NCBI RefSeq assembly: GCF_027920545.1
Contig: NZ_CP115859.1
Span: 248,001-312,000 of the forward strand
Direction: 5' to 3'
Source of the DNA: Chryseobacterium camelliae
GTDB taxonomy: Bacteria > Bacteroidota > Bacteroidia > Flavobacteriales > Weeksellaceae
DNA length: 64,000 bases
Under the pieces are notes generated by a model. It saw only the letters and a program-made list of their open reading frames with translations, did not search any database and was not told the origin of the DNA. Shown piece after piece: positions 9,035 to 17,486 of this stretch (its first letter is position 1; every line of letters begins with the position of its first letter). The translations under genes and the position numbers were made by a program.

Positions 9035-10432
9035 TTACCAGTTTTGATCGATCATAAGTACCATTTGTGTCATAACCACCGAACCTAAAAGGAGTTCACG
9101 TTTATTTACTTTATCATAAGTGTCCTGAACAGAGTGGTGGTAATCGAAATATCTTTGTGTGTCTACTACAAGCTCAGCCAGAGGAATATCCAGTTTTTTC
9201 AATGGAGAAATATCCTGAATCGCATCGGTCTGGTCAAAATCGTAAACACCGTAAGGAAGGAAGTAATTTTTCCATTCGAAAATCTGTCTTCTTCTTTGTG
9301 GCGACATATCCAATGAGAATCCTCTCGGAGAATATCCTCCTGCATCGGTTCCTAATGCAAAAATGTGCTTCTCATCCTTCTTTTTAACAGAAGAAGCATA
9401 CATTTCACGGCCTTGTCCGCCGTTTTCACTGTTAGCAAACAAAACCACTCTTATCGTATGGTTATTTTCATAGCCAAGAGCTTTCAATGTTCTTAAGACT
9501 TCGATACATTGTACAACACCGGTCCCGTCGTCAATAGCGCCTTCCCCAAAATCCCAGGAATCCAGCTGGGCACCTAAAAGAATTACCTTAGCATCTTTTT
9601 TACCGGGAATTTCAGCAATAATATTAGGATTAACAGTCTCACCTTTTGATTCGGCAGACATATTGATCTTTGCCGTAATTTTTTGCTTGCTTACTAATTT
9701 TTCAAGATCATCTGCAGATTTCGCACCGATTGACAAAGCCGGAATTCGGGCCTTATCATCCGGTTCATAATAGACCATTTTAGCGTGGGGAATATCGTTG
9801 TAAGCCGTGGTTAATGATCTTATGATTAAAGCCTTTGCTCCTGTTTTAGCAATTACAGAAGCTGAAATGAGTTTTGATTTTGCAGTAATTAAATAAGAAT
9901 CGCTGGTATTAACGATGGTTGGATCTAAAGGCAGGTTGACGAAGACAATTTTGTCTTTTAACTGTCCTAATGATAAAGAATTCAGCTCGGAAGTCGTATT
10001 AATTAAAACAATTTCACCGGTAAGATCTTTTCCTCCGGTTCCTTCAGAATTTCCGAAGGAAAGCATTTTAATACTTTTCCACTCGCCATTTCCTGTTTTT
10101 ATCTGCAGAGATTCCCTTCCCCTGATCCAGATCGGAGCTTTTGCATCCTGTTTCCAGATGGTTTCAATTCCGATTTCTTTAAACTGTTTTTCAGCCCAGT
10201 CAACCGCTTTTGCATATCCCGGAGTTGCGCTGAAACGTGATCCTATGCCTTTTGTAAGCTCACCCAAGTTATTATAGGCTGTTCCGTTGGTCAGAATCTC
10301 ATCCGAGATTCTTTTAAATTCAGTATGATAATTATATTTAGGAGTAGGAATTGTTTTTTTTACCTGCTTCTTTTGAGAAAATAAAAATCCACCCAAAAAG
10401 AGTGGAAATATGATAAGCAATGATTTCTTCAT
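9035..10432 (-). CDS. Secreted M28-family peptidase paralogue, probably inactive
   Basis: 465 residues with a signal peptide (…GGFLFSQ). It aligns along its length with the downstream M28 protein, sharing for example ESLQIKT, SFGNSEGTGGK and NNHTIRVV. Key catalytic positions differ: the first metal His is Gln289 (GAQLDSWD) and the general-base Glu is Ser335 (ANSENG). Asp301, Glu336, Asp363 and the final HH remain. From M28 chemistry, loss of one zinc ligand plus the base predicts a pseudopeptidase. A binding, chaperone or decoy role is conceivable but is inference. Confidence 0.85.
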   Translation of the reverse strand: MKKSLLIIFPLFLGGFLFSQKKQVKKTIPTPKYNYHTEFKRISDEILTNGTAYNNLGELTKGIGSRFSATPGYAKAVDWAEKQFKEIGIETIWKQDAKAPIWIRGRESLQIKTGNGEWKSIKMLSFGNSEGTGGKDLTGEIVLINTTSELNSLSLGQLKDKIVFVNLPLDPTIVNTSDSYLITAKSKLISASVIAKTGAKALIIRSLTTAYNDIPHAKMVYYEPDDKARIPALSIGAKSADDLEKLVSKQKITAKINMSAESKGETVNPNIIAEIPGKKDAKVILLGAQLDSWDFGEGAIDDGTGVVQCIEVLRTLKALGYENNHTIRVVLFANSENGGQGREMYASSVKKKDEKHIFALGTDAGGYSPRGFSLDMSPQRRRQIFEWKNYFLPYGVYDFDQTDAIQDISPLKKLDIPLAELVVDTQRYFDYHHSVQDTYDKVNKRELLLGSVVMTQMVLMIDQNW

Positions 10433-10486
10433 TTTTATACTGACCTTTTTCTTTTCAAAGCATAAAAATAAATAAAAAATTATGAA

Positions 10487-11731
10487 TTAAGGCTTCATAT
10501 CGTACATTAATAATGCAGTGATCAGTTTTGGTTCAATAAAAGTGCATTTTGGAGGCATGCTTAATTTAAGATCAGAAATTTTAATCATATCGTTGAAACT
10601 TACAGGATAGATCCCGAATCCGACTTTGCCTTCTCCGTTGTCAATATTTTCTTTGAGTAATTTAATTCCTTCAAGATTGGAAGTTCCTTTGATATAATTG
10701 ATTTTATCGGAGCTGTCAGAGTTTTCGATGTTAAGGATATCTTTAATAATATACTTATCCAAAAGGTGATGATCAAGATTTTCTAAAGACATTTCCTGAG
10801 AACGGAGATCATGCTTTACATGTAGGGAATAAAACTTCCCGTCAAGATACATCGAAATATGAAATTTCTGAGAAGGGTAGTACGGAGTTTCTCCTTTTTC
10901 GTGAATTAAAAAATACTTTTCGATTTTTGCCAAAAACTCTTCGCTGGTCAACCCGTTTAAATCACTGATAATTCTATTGTAATCGTGAATTTTTATAGAC
11001 TGGTTGGAAACAATAAAACTATAGACAAAATTATAAGTTTCGGTTCCGTTGTGTTTTTTGTTTTTATCTTTCAGGCGTTTTGCGTTCAATGCGGTAGATC
11101 CGATTCTGTGGTGTCCGTCTGCAATATAAAATGAATCTATCTGATCGATAACTTCCTTGAACTGCTGTAATTTTAAACGATTGTCAATCCTCCAGATTTT
11201 GTGACGTATTCCGATACTGTCTACATGATTGAAAATAGGAACATTTTTCTCCTCATGATTCATCAATAATTCTATTTTTGAATTAGAAGGATAGGTTAAC
11301 AATACCGGTTCTGCCTGGATGTTTACTTTTTCAAGGTAATGAGCCAGTTTTTCCTTTTTTTGTGGAATTGTACTTTCGTGCCTTTTAATTTTCCCGTTCC
11401 AGAAATCTTCAATGCTGCTTAAACCTAAAAGACCTCTGAATACCTGTTTGTTAGGGTAGATTTGTACATAAAGATAATAGGAAGAACTGTCCTGAACCAA
11501 TATTTTTTCATTCAGAAGCTCTTCGAAGGTAGTTCGGATTTTCCTTAGATTTCTGTCAACATCTTTAGATTTACTTACAACATATGGCTTTATCATATTG
11601 ATATAAGTATTTTCAACCTGTGCTTTTTCCGCAATTTCAGATTGGGTAAAATTGTCTAGAGGATGTGTAGGAAAAGTTGATTCATAATCTTTATGAGGTC
11701 TTATTCCACGAAAAGGTTTAAAAACAGGCAT
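10487..11731 (-). CDS. DUF1015 family protein
   Basis: 414 residues. It begins MPVFKPFRGIRPHKDY and contains IADGHHRIGSTAL near residue 200, the central motif of DUF1015, a soluble family of unknown chemistry. It ends 54 nt from the start of the M28 pair and begins 8 nt downstream of serA, so it is the third gene of a serC-serA-DUF1015 unit. That conserved position suggests a link to serine or phosphoserine metabolism, but no activity can be read from the sequence. Confidence 0.88.
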   Translation of the reverse strand: MPVFKPFRGIRPHKDYESTFPTHPLDNFTQSEIAEKAQVENTYINMIKPYVVSKSKDVDRNLRKIRTTFEELLNEKILVQDSSSYYLYVQIYPNKQVFRGLLGLSSIEDFWNGKIKRHESTIPQKKEKLAHYLEKVNIQAEPVLLTYPSNSKIELLMNHEEKNVPIFNHVDSIGIRHKIWRIDNRLKLQQFKEVIDQIDSFYIADGHHRIGSTALNAKRLKDKNKKHNGTETYNFVYSFIVSNQSIKIHDYNRIISDLNGLTSEEFLAKIEKYFLIHEKGETPYYPSQKFHISMYLDGKFYSLHVKHDLRSQEMSLENLDHHLLDKYIIKDILNIENSDSSDKINYIKGTSNLEGIKLLKENIDNGEGKVGFGIYPVSFNDMIKISDLKLSMPPKCTFIEPKLITALLMYDMKP

Positions 11732-11739
11732 ATTTTCTT

Positions 11740-12699
11740 TTATAGTTCGTTTTTTAACTTAATAATTTGTTCTGCAAGCTCAAGTCCTATTTTTTCCTGA
11801 GCATCCACTGTATTTCCACCTACGTGAGGAGACAGTGATAGAGCAGGGTTCATCAATAAAGGCAGTTCAGGATTGGGTTCGTTTTCAAAAACATCCAAAG
11901 CTGCTCCGGCTACTTTTCCGGACTCAATAAAGTCGATGAGTGTCACTTCATTAAGTACTCCGCCTCTTGCAGTATTCACAATATAAACACCGTCTTTCAT
12001 TTTTTCAAATTGAGGCGTGTCTATAATATATTCGTTCGTTTTAGGAGTATTGATACTGATAAAATCCGCTTCTTTCAGGAATGCATTCATATCATTATCA
12101 GAAGTGATTTCGAACTTAACACTTTGTCCGTCGAAAAATTCTAAAGTAAGCACTTCCGTTTTAGGTTTTCTGGTTAAAACTTTAACCTTCATTCCTAAAG
12201 AAATTCCTATTTTCACTACTTCCTGACCAATACTTCCGAAGCCAATAACTCCTAATGTTTTCCCTGAAAGTTCATAGGCATTACTGAACGATTTTTTCAT
12301 GGCGTTGAAGTGAGTGTCTCCTTCCAAAGGCATCAACCTGTTGGATTCGTGAAGAAATCTTGCCAGAGAAAAGAAATGCCCGAAAACCAATTCTGCAACC
12401 GATTTTGAGGATGCGGTCGGTGTATTGATAATGTATTTTCCCTTTTCAATAGCATGTTCAACGTCAATATTATCCATTCCGATGCCGCCTCTTCCGATGA
12501 TTTTCAGATTCGGACAAGCATCAATAAGATCTTGCCTTACTTTCGTCGCACTTCTTACCAAAAGCACATCTACATTATTCTCGTTGATGAAGCTGATTAC
12601 ATGGTCTTGTGCAACCCTGTTGTCTAATACTTCAATTCCTGCATTTTTCAATGCCTGTTCGCCTGCTTTCGAAATTCCGTCGTTAGCTAAAACTTTCAT
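11740..12699 (-). CDS. serA: D-3-phosphoglycerate dehydrogenase (short form)
   Basis: 319 residues. It oxidises 3-phosphoglycerate to 3-phosphohydroxypyruvate, the first step of serine synthesis. The Rossmann motif GFGSIG is at 153-158, a catalytic Arg lies in NTARGGVLNE and a catalytic His in LSPHVGGNT near residue 292. It has no C-terminal ACT domain, so allosteric serine feedback of the E. coli type is not expected. The partner serC lies 122 nt upstream and DUF1015 8 nt downstream. Confidence 0.92.
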   Translation of the reverse strand: MKVLANDGISKAGEQALKNAGIEVLDNRVAQDHVISFINENNVDVLLVRSATKVRQDLIDACPNLKIIGRGGIGMDNIDVEHAIEKGKYIINTPTASSKSVAELVFGHFFSLARFLHESNRLMPLEGDTHFNAMKKSFSNAYELSGKTLGVIGFGSIGQEVVKIGISLGMKVKVLTRKPKTEVLTLEFFDGQSVKFEITSDNDMNAFLKEADFISINTPKTNEYIIDTPQFEKMKDGVYIVNTARGGVLNEVTLIDFIESGKVAGAALDVFENEPNPELPLLMNPALSLSPHVGGNTVDAQEKIGLELAEQIIKLKNEL

Positions 12700-12821
12700 G
12701 GTTTTTATTTTAATTTAAATATTCAATTGGTGAATTATTAAAATTTAAATAGTTGCGCAAATTAAGAAAATTTAAAATAATACTCAATTGTTGTTTAAAT
12801 ATCTGAATTTTAGTTCTTTAC

Positions 12822-13886
12822 TTATTTTATAGATCTCATTACATCTACTAAAACCTGTACGCTTTCAATAGGTAAAGCATTGTATAAACTAGCTCTGTAA
12901 CCGCCCAGACTTCTGTGTCCGTTTAATCCGCTGATTCCTGCAGCTTTCCATGCATTATCAAATGCTTCTTTTTTGCTTTCGTCCGTAATTTTGAAAGATA
13001 CATTCATTAATGAACGGTCTTCTTTTACACAGAACGTTTCAAATAAAGGATTGTTGTCTATTTCGTCGTATAAAAGTTTTGCTTTTGCTTCGTTTCTTGC
13101 TTCAGCTGCTGCAATTCCTCCATTGTTTTCCAAATATTGTAAGGTAAGCAAAGATGCATAAACAGGGAACACCGGTGGTGTATTGTACATAGATTCTTTA
13201 GCGATATGCTGAGAATAATCCAGGATTGAGAACATATTGTCTCTTCCGGTCTTACCTAAGATTTCTTTTTTCACGACTACTAAAGTTACTCCTGCAGGTC
13301 CCATATTTTTCTGAGCTCCGGCGTAGATCAAATCGAATTTGGAGAAGTCCAGCTGTCTTGAAAAAATATCCGAACTCATATCGCAAACCATTAACGTATC
13401 AACTTCAGGGAAAGATTTCATCTGAGTTCCGTAGATCGTATTGTTGGAAGTACAGTGAAAATAATCGTATTCTGAACCTACCGTATAGTTTTTCGGAATG
13501 AAAGAGTAGTTCTCTTCTTTTGAAGAACCTACAACGTCTACTGTTCCTACTTTTTTTGCTTCTTTTATAGCTCCTGCAGCCCAGGTTCCCGTATCAAGAT
13601 AAGCTGCTTTTCCGCCCACTTTCATCAAATTGTAAGGGACCATTGCAAATTGCAGACTGGCACCGCCCCCTAAATATAAAACTTCGTAATCATCACCCAA
13701 ATTCATCAATCTTTTTACGATGGCACGAGCTTCGTCCATTACGGCAACGAAATCTTTGCTTCTGTGCGAAATTTCAAGAAGTGACAATCCGATTCCATTG
13801 AAATCTAAAATCGCCTGTGCCGATTTTTCGAAAACTTCCTGAGGTAAGATACATGGTCCCGCGCTAAAGTTGTGCTTTTTGCTCAT
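12822..13886 (-). CDS. serC: Phosphoserine aminotransferase
   Basis: 354 residues, full length for the family. It is a PLP enzyme converting 3-phosphohydroxypyruvate and glutamate to phosphoserine, and it also serves PLP synthesis in some bacteria. The N-terminus HNFSAGPCILPQEV and the PLP lysine K193 in AGAQKNMGPAG are diagnostic. It is first gene of the serC-serA-DUF1015 group on the minus strand. The gene for the last step (serB) is not in this window. Confidence 0.95.
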   Translation of the reverse strand: MSKKHNFSAGPCILPQEVFEKSAQAILDFNGIGLSLLEISHRSKDFVAVMDEARAIVKRLMNLGDDYEVLYLGGGASLQFAMVPYNLMKVGGKAAYLDTGTWAAGAIKEAKKVGTVDVVGSSKEENYSFIPKNYTVGSEYDYFHCTSNNTIYGTQMKSFPEVDTLMVCDMSSDIFSRQLDFSKFDLIYAGAQKNMGPAGVTLVVVKKEILGKTGRDNMFSILDYSQHIAKESMYNTPPVFPVYASLLTLQYLENNGGIAAAEARNEAKAKLLYDEIDNNPLFETFCVKEDRSLMNVSFKITDESKKEAFDNAWKAAGISGLNGHRSLGGYRASLYNALPIESVQVLVDVMRSIK

Positions 13887-13966
13887 ATTTTTATTTTTTG
13901 GTTTTGTAAACGGCAGTGTTTACAGTTGTACTTTTAGTTTTGCTTGAGAGAGTTGAAATATTTGGT

Positions 13967-13997
13967 AAAAAAAACCGTCTCATGATGTATGAGACGG
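13967..13997 (-). terminator. Intrinsic terminator of the ferredoxin gene
   Basis: A perfect 8-bp stem CCGTCTCA / TGAGACGG lies 7 nt beyond the ferredoxin stop. Read on the minus strand it is followed by a run of eight T. Confidence 0.8.
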
Positions 13998-14003
13998 CGT
14001 ATT

Positions 14004-14354
14004 TTATTCACCGTGTAAGAATGCTTTTTTATTAAGCAATGCTTCTTCAGATTCTACATGATCCTCATCCGGAACACAGCAATCTACAGGGCAAACTGCT
14101 GCACACTGTGGCTCTTCATGGAAGCCTTTACATTCTGTACACTTATCTGTTACAATGAAATAAACATCATCACTTACAGGCTCTTGTGGTGCATCTGCAT
14201 CTACGGTAAGACCTGATGGTAATGTTACGGTACCTTTCAGTTCAGTACCTTCGGAAGCTTTCCAGTCTACTGCTCCTTCATAAATTGCATTGTTTGGACA
14301 TTCTGGTTCACAAGCTCCGCAATTAATGCATTCATCAGTTATTTTAATAGCCAT
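14004..14354 (-). CDS. 2[4Fe-4S] ferredoxin
   Basis: 116 residues. It contains CINCGACEPECP for one cluster and, after an acidic insertion, CTECKGFHEEPQCAAVCP for the second. The CX2C(X8)CX3CP spacing is that of the longer, Alvin-type 2[4Fe-4S] ferredoxins. It should be a low-potential cytosolic electron carrier. It is divergent from the acyl-CoA reductase gene across 59 nt, with both -7 boxes packed in that gap. Confidence 0.9.
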   Translation of the reverse strand: MAIKITDECINCGACEPECPNNAIYEGAVDWKASEGTELKGTVTLPSGLTVDADAPQEPVSDDVYFIVTDKCTECKGFHEEPQCAAVCPVDCCVPDEDHVESEEALLNKKAFLHGE

Positions 14355-14367
14355 CGCTAATTTTTTT

Positions 14368-14385
14368 TAAATTTGCACAAAATTA
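14368..14385. promoter_or_regulatory. Back-to-back -7 elements between ferredoxin and acyl-CoA reductase
   Basis: TAAATTTG (14368-14375, plus strand, toward the reductase) and CAAAATTA (14378-14385, i.e. TAATTTTG on the minus strand, toward the ferredoxin) are 2 nt apart. Both fit TAnnTTTG. No clear TTG at the ideal distance was seen for either. The two promoters could not be occupied at the same time. Confidence 0.4.
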
Positions 14386-14413
14386 CAAAATATTCCCCAA
14401 TTTAAAAGTAATT

Positions 14414-15448
14414 ATGAATATTGAAAATCAAGTTTTAGGACTTATAAGGCTTAGTGGATATCTTAAAGAGTTTTTATCAAAGAAAACGGAAGATTATAAC
14501 GATAACGATGTGAATTTTGAGTTATTGTTGAAAAAGTCTGAAATTGAAAACCCGTGGTTCACTATTGAAAACCAAAAATTTGCTTTACAGCAATGGGCGG
14601 ATTTATTGACTGAAGATAATATAAAGGATTGGCTGAAAGAATATTCTCCTTCTACAACCTCAAAAAGAGTGGGGCTGATTTTGGCCGGAAATATTCCTTT
14701 GGTTGGATTTCATGATGTGATTTCCGTAGTGTTGAGCAATCATATTCCTGTCATTAAATTGTCTTCAAAAGACAGATATATGATTCCGTTTTTATTAAAA
14801 AAATGGAATGAATTTTCAGAGGGAAACATCCAATTCGAATTTGTTGAAAAACTGGAGAATTTTGATGCAGTAATCGCTACAGGAAGCAATAATACAGCAC
14901 GGTACCTGGAATATTACTTTAAGGACCGTTTGAATATCATCAGAAAAAACAGAACCTCAATCGCTGTGTTGAAAGGTGATGAAACGGACGAAGAATTACA
15001 ATTATTAGCAAAAGATATCTTTCAGTATTTCGGATTGGGATGCAGAAATGTTACCCGATTGTTTATCCCGCAGGATTTTGTAATCGACAGACTGTTTGAA
15101 AATTTTTTAGGGTTCCAGGATGTCATTAATCATAATAAATATGCGAATAATTATGATTATAACAGAGCAATTTACTTGCTGAATCAGGATAAATTCTGGG
15201 ATAATAATTTCGTGATGCTGAAAGAGGATGATAAATTGTTCAGTCCGCTTTCTGTGATTAATTTCAGCAGATATTCTTCTTTGGAGGATGTTAAAAACTT
15301 TATTGCAGAAAATGAAGAAAACATTCAGTGTGTCGTGGCAAAAGATGAATTGGGACTGGATTCCATCCGATTGGGAGAGGCGCAAAATCCGGGGTTAAAT
15401 ACCTATGCCGATAATGTGGATACGATGAAATTCTTAGAAGTTATTTAA
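14414..15448 (+). CDS. Acyl-CoA reductase (LuxC-like)
   Basis: 344 residues. It belongs to the aldehyde-dehydrogenase-fold LuxC family, which reduces acyl-CoA or acyl-ACP to fatty aldehyde with NADPH. It shows the Rossmann-like stretch VGLILAGNIPLVGFHDV at about 86-102, TGSNNTARY near 156, and the presumed thioester Cys210 in FGLGCRNVTRL. It is shorter than luminous LuxC (~480). No lux genes are nearby, so the product is probably for lipid metabolism rather than light. Confidence 0.82.
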   Translation: MNIENQVLGLIRLSGYLKEFLSKKTEDYNDNDVNFELLLKKSEIENPWFTIENQKFALQQWADLLTEDNIKDWLKEYSPSTTSKRVGLILAGNIPLVGFHDVISVVLSNHIPVIKLSSKDRYMIPFLLKKWNEFSEGNIQFEFVEKLENFDAVIATGSNNTARYLEYYFKDRLNIIRKNRTSIAVLKGDETDEELQLLAKDIFQYFGLGCRNVTRLFIPQDFVIDRLFENFLGFQDVINHNKYANNYDYNRAIYLLNQDKFWDNNFVMLKEDDKLFSPLSVINFSRYSSLEDVKNFIAENEENIQCVVAKDELGLDSIRLGEAQNPGLNTYADNVDTMKFLEVI

Positions 15449-15485
15449 TTCTTTGTATCTTCATCCCTTTAATCAACAAAATTAT

Positions 15486-15932
15486 ATGAAAAAAATAGTT
15501 CTTGTATTGGCTGTTTTCTGTATTCAGCTTGGTTTTTCACAAAAAGTGAAAAGTCTTAAGATTGAAAATACTGAACGACAAGAAAAGCTGATAGAATTGA
15601 GTGGAAATCAACTTACATCTTATAATAATAATTTTTTAAAGTTTTTAGCTGCATTAAAATCTTCTGATCGAAAAGGGTCGAATGAACTGTTATCTGCTAA
15701 AGCTAAAGAAATTGTAACGGATAAAGTGTATAAAAAGCTTTCTGAAGATATTCATTTCGACAGGACTTTGAAAATTTTTAAATCCGGCTACAAACCTATG
15801 ATCGACGGGAACTCATATCCTATGATTCAGTATAAATATGCTGATGATAAATCTTCAGTTCCTAATGAACTGGTGACGGTAGTATTTGAAGAAAGCGGGA
15901 AGATTCTTGGAGTGAAGCCTTTTAAGAAATAA
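15486..15932 (+). CDS. Small secreted protein of unknown function
   Basis: 148 residues from the ATG at 15486, which starts a signal peptide (MKKIVLVLAVFCIQLGFSQ). The frame also opens at 15453, but that would add a non-signal-like extension. After cleavage the protein is mostly polar, helical in its first half (EKLIELSGNQLTSYNNNF), then forms a strand-rich end with VTVVFEESGKILGVKPF. No known catalytic motif is visible. It sits between the acyl-CoA reductase and the Bax-inhibitor-like gene on the same strand. Confidence 0.7.
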   Translation: MKKIVLVLAVFCIQLGFSQKVKSLKIENTERQEKLIELSGNQLTSYNNNFLKFLAALKSSDRKGSNELLSAKAKEIVTDKVYKKLSEDIHFDRTLKIFKSGYKPMIDGNSYPMIQYKYADDKSSVPNELVTVVFEESGKILGVKPFKK

Positions 15933-15962
15933 ATTAATATTTTAATCATAAAAACATTTACT

Positions 15963-16652
15963 ATGATGACAGATGCATTAGTCGCTCATTCTTCAGAAAT
16001 AGAAAAAGCGAATTTTTACAAAAAAACCTATCTGCACGTTGCTTTATCGATATTGGCCTTTATTGGTGTGGAAACGGTGTTGTTAAATATAGTTCCGGTA
16101 GAAATTATTGCCATGATGTTTGGGCAAAAATACACTTGGTTATTGATTATCGGTGTTTTTTGGTTGGCTTCTATTTTGGCTAATAAATGGTCTTTATCTC
16201 AAAGCAGATCAACCCAGTATTTAGGGTTAGGATTTTATATTGTACTGGAAGCTGTTATTTTTCTTCCTTTACTTTATATGGCAGTTGGGTACTCAGGAGG
16301 AGGAACGGTAATCTTTCAGGCAGCAATGCTTACTATTGCAATGTTTGCAGGATTATCTTTGGTAGCATTTACTTCAAAAAAGGATTTTTCTTTCTTAAGA
16401 AACATCATTATTATCGGTGGTTTCCTTGCTTTAGGATTAATCGTTGCCGGAGCCATTTTCGGATTCAATTTAGGACTTTGGTTCTCTGTTGGGATGGTTG
16501 TTCTGGCTTCTGCAAGTATTTTGTATGAAACAAGTAAACTGAAAAATGTATATACAACCGGTCAGTACGTAGGAGCTTCTTTACAGCTTTTTGCTTCTAT
16601 TATGCTACTGTTCTGGTATATTTTAAGAATTTTAATGAGCAGAAGAAGCTAA
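15963..16652 (+). CDS. Bax inhibitor-1 / YccA family membrane protein
   Basis: 229 residues with about seven hydrophobic segments. The family pattern is clear: a short polar N-terminus, FYKKTYLHVALSILAFIGVE, then FQAAMLTIAMFAGLSLVAF and the final YVGASLQLFASIMLLFWYILRIL. BI-1/YccA proteins are inner-membrane proteins tied to Ca2+ leak and to FtsH regulation in some bacteria. A hairpin terminator follows. Confidence 0.9.
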   Translation: MMTDALVAHSSEIEKANFYKKTYLHVALSILAFIGVETVLLNIVPVEIIAMMFGQKYTWLLIIGVFWLASILANKWSLSQSRSTQYLGLGFYIVLEAVIFLPLLYMAVGYSGGGTVIFQAAMLTIAMFAGLSLVAFTSKKDFSFLRNIIIIGGFLALGLIVAGAIFGFNLGLWFSVGMVVLASASILYETSKLKNVYTTGQYVGASLQLFASIMLLFWYILRILMSRRS

Positions 16653-16680
16653 TTGGAATTAAAGAAATTTTATAAACCCA

Positions 16681-16713
16681 AAAAATCCTGATGTCTTTTC
16701 ATCGGGATTTTTT
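16681..16713. terminator. Bidirectional intrinsic terminator
   Basis: AATCCTGATG / CATCGGGATT stem (one G-T pair) flanked by A and T runs, between two convergent genes. Confidence 0.75.
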
Positions 16714-16747
16714 ATTGTAAGAAATCAATTCTTAAATATATATGATA

Positions 16748-16996
16748 TTATCTGTCAATAGATCCTAAAACCTTTTGAGCGAATGAATTCAAAGCATCTT
16801 TTTCACTCATTCCGTTTTGTACGTTAGCGTGAACTTCCAAAGCACCGCAGATGTTGGTAATTAACTCTCCAGCTACGTTTAAATCCTCTTCACTTGTTCC
16901 TCTGAACTCACAAAAACTTTCCAAAACTTCTAATGTCTTTTCAAGGTTTTCAGGAGTCTGATTCTGATAAAATTGTCTGATTACGGGTAATTTCAT
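16748..16996 (-). CDS. DUF6952 family small protein
   Basis: 82 residues, acidic and probably all-helical. It begins MKLPVIRQFYQNQTPENLE and matches the small Bacteroidota family DUF6952 as I remember it. It is encoded directly after thioredoxin and peroxiredoxin on the same strand, so it is probably expressed with an antioxidant system. The single Cys pair (CEF, CGA) is not a CXXC motif. The function is unknown. Confidence 0.75.
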   Translation of the reverse strand: MKLPVIRQFYQNQTPENLEKTLEVLESFCEFRGTSEEDLNVAGELITNICGALEVHANVQNGMSEKDALNSFAQKVLGSIDR

Positions 16997-17051
16997 GCGT
17001 AATTTTTATTTTTTTATTTGTCACACGGATTCGCATAAAGCGAATTCATAA

Positions 17052-17357
17052 TTACAATTCGTTAAATAAGTTAATTAAACTTTCTGCCTGATTAGACTGA
17101 ACCTGGTTTACCAATTCACCGTTTCTGAAGATCGCAAAAGTAGGTAAGTTGTCAACTTTAGCTAATTTTCTGCTTTCCGGTAATTTTTCTGCATCTACAT
17201 AAAGGAAAGGAATGTTGTCGTTTTCAGAAGCCAGTTTTTTGAATTTAGGTTTCATAATTCTGCAGTTTCCGCACCATGTAGCTCCGTATTGTACCACAAC
17301 TTTTTCATTATCGCTTACAATATTCTGTAGCGTATCTTCTGTTAATTCTGTATACAT
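17052..17357 (-). CDS. Thioredoxin-family protein
   Basis: 101 residues from the ATG at 17357, chosen because the 12 extra residues from an upstream start (17393) run into an intergenic repeat and do not fit the fold. The active site is WCGNC (28-32), a variant of WCGPC, and the cis-Pro loop is LPTFAIF. It is cytosolic, with no signal peptide. The peroxiredoxin gene upstream and DUF6952 downstream suggest it reduces the peroxiredoxin. Confidence 0.9.
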   Translation of the reverse strand: MYTELTEDTLQNIVSDNEKVVVQYGATWCGNCRIMKPKFKKLASENDNIPFLYVDAEKLPESRKLAKVDNLPTFAIFRNGELVNQVQSNQAESLINLFNEL

Positions 17358-17380
17358 AAGTTTGTTTTTTAGAAAAAATA

Positions 17381-17470
17381 AACAATGTAGCAATCTAATG
17401 ATTTAACAGTGTAACAATGAGATTCTTCACTTCGTTCAGAATTGTTACATTGTTAGATTGCTACATTGTT
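17381..17470. repeat. Long inverted repeat between peroxiredoxin and thioredoxin genes
   Basis: AACAATGTAGCAATCTAA (17381-17398) is matched exactly by the reverse complement of 17453-17470. A second, inner pair (GTGTAACAAT / ATTGTTACAT) extends the stem. The loop holds GAGATTCTTCACTTCGTTC, the core of the element at 7511-7585. A related degenerate copy lies at 58245-58329. It fills most of the gap between two co-oriented genes. Confidence 0.8.
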
Positions 17471-17486
17471 AGATTAAATTAATTTA

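Noticed and set aside
14414..15448. Reading the LuxC-like reductase as evidence of bioluminescence
   Set aside because: No luxA, luxB, luxD or luxE candidates are adjacent.
17381..17470. Repeats as a possible CRISPR array
   Set aside because: They are inverted, degenerate and single units without regular spacers or cas genes.
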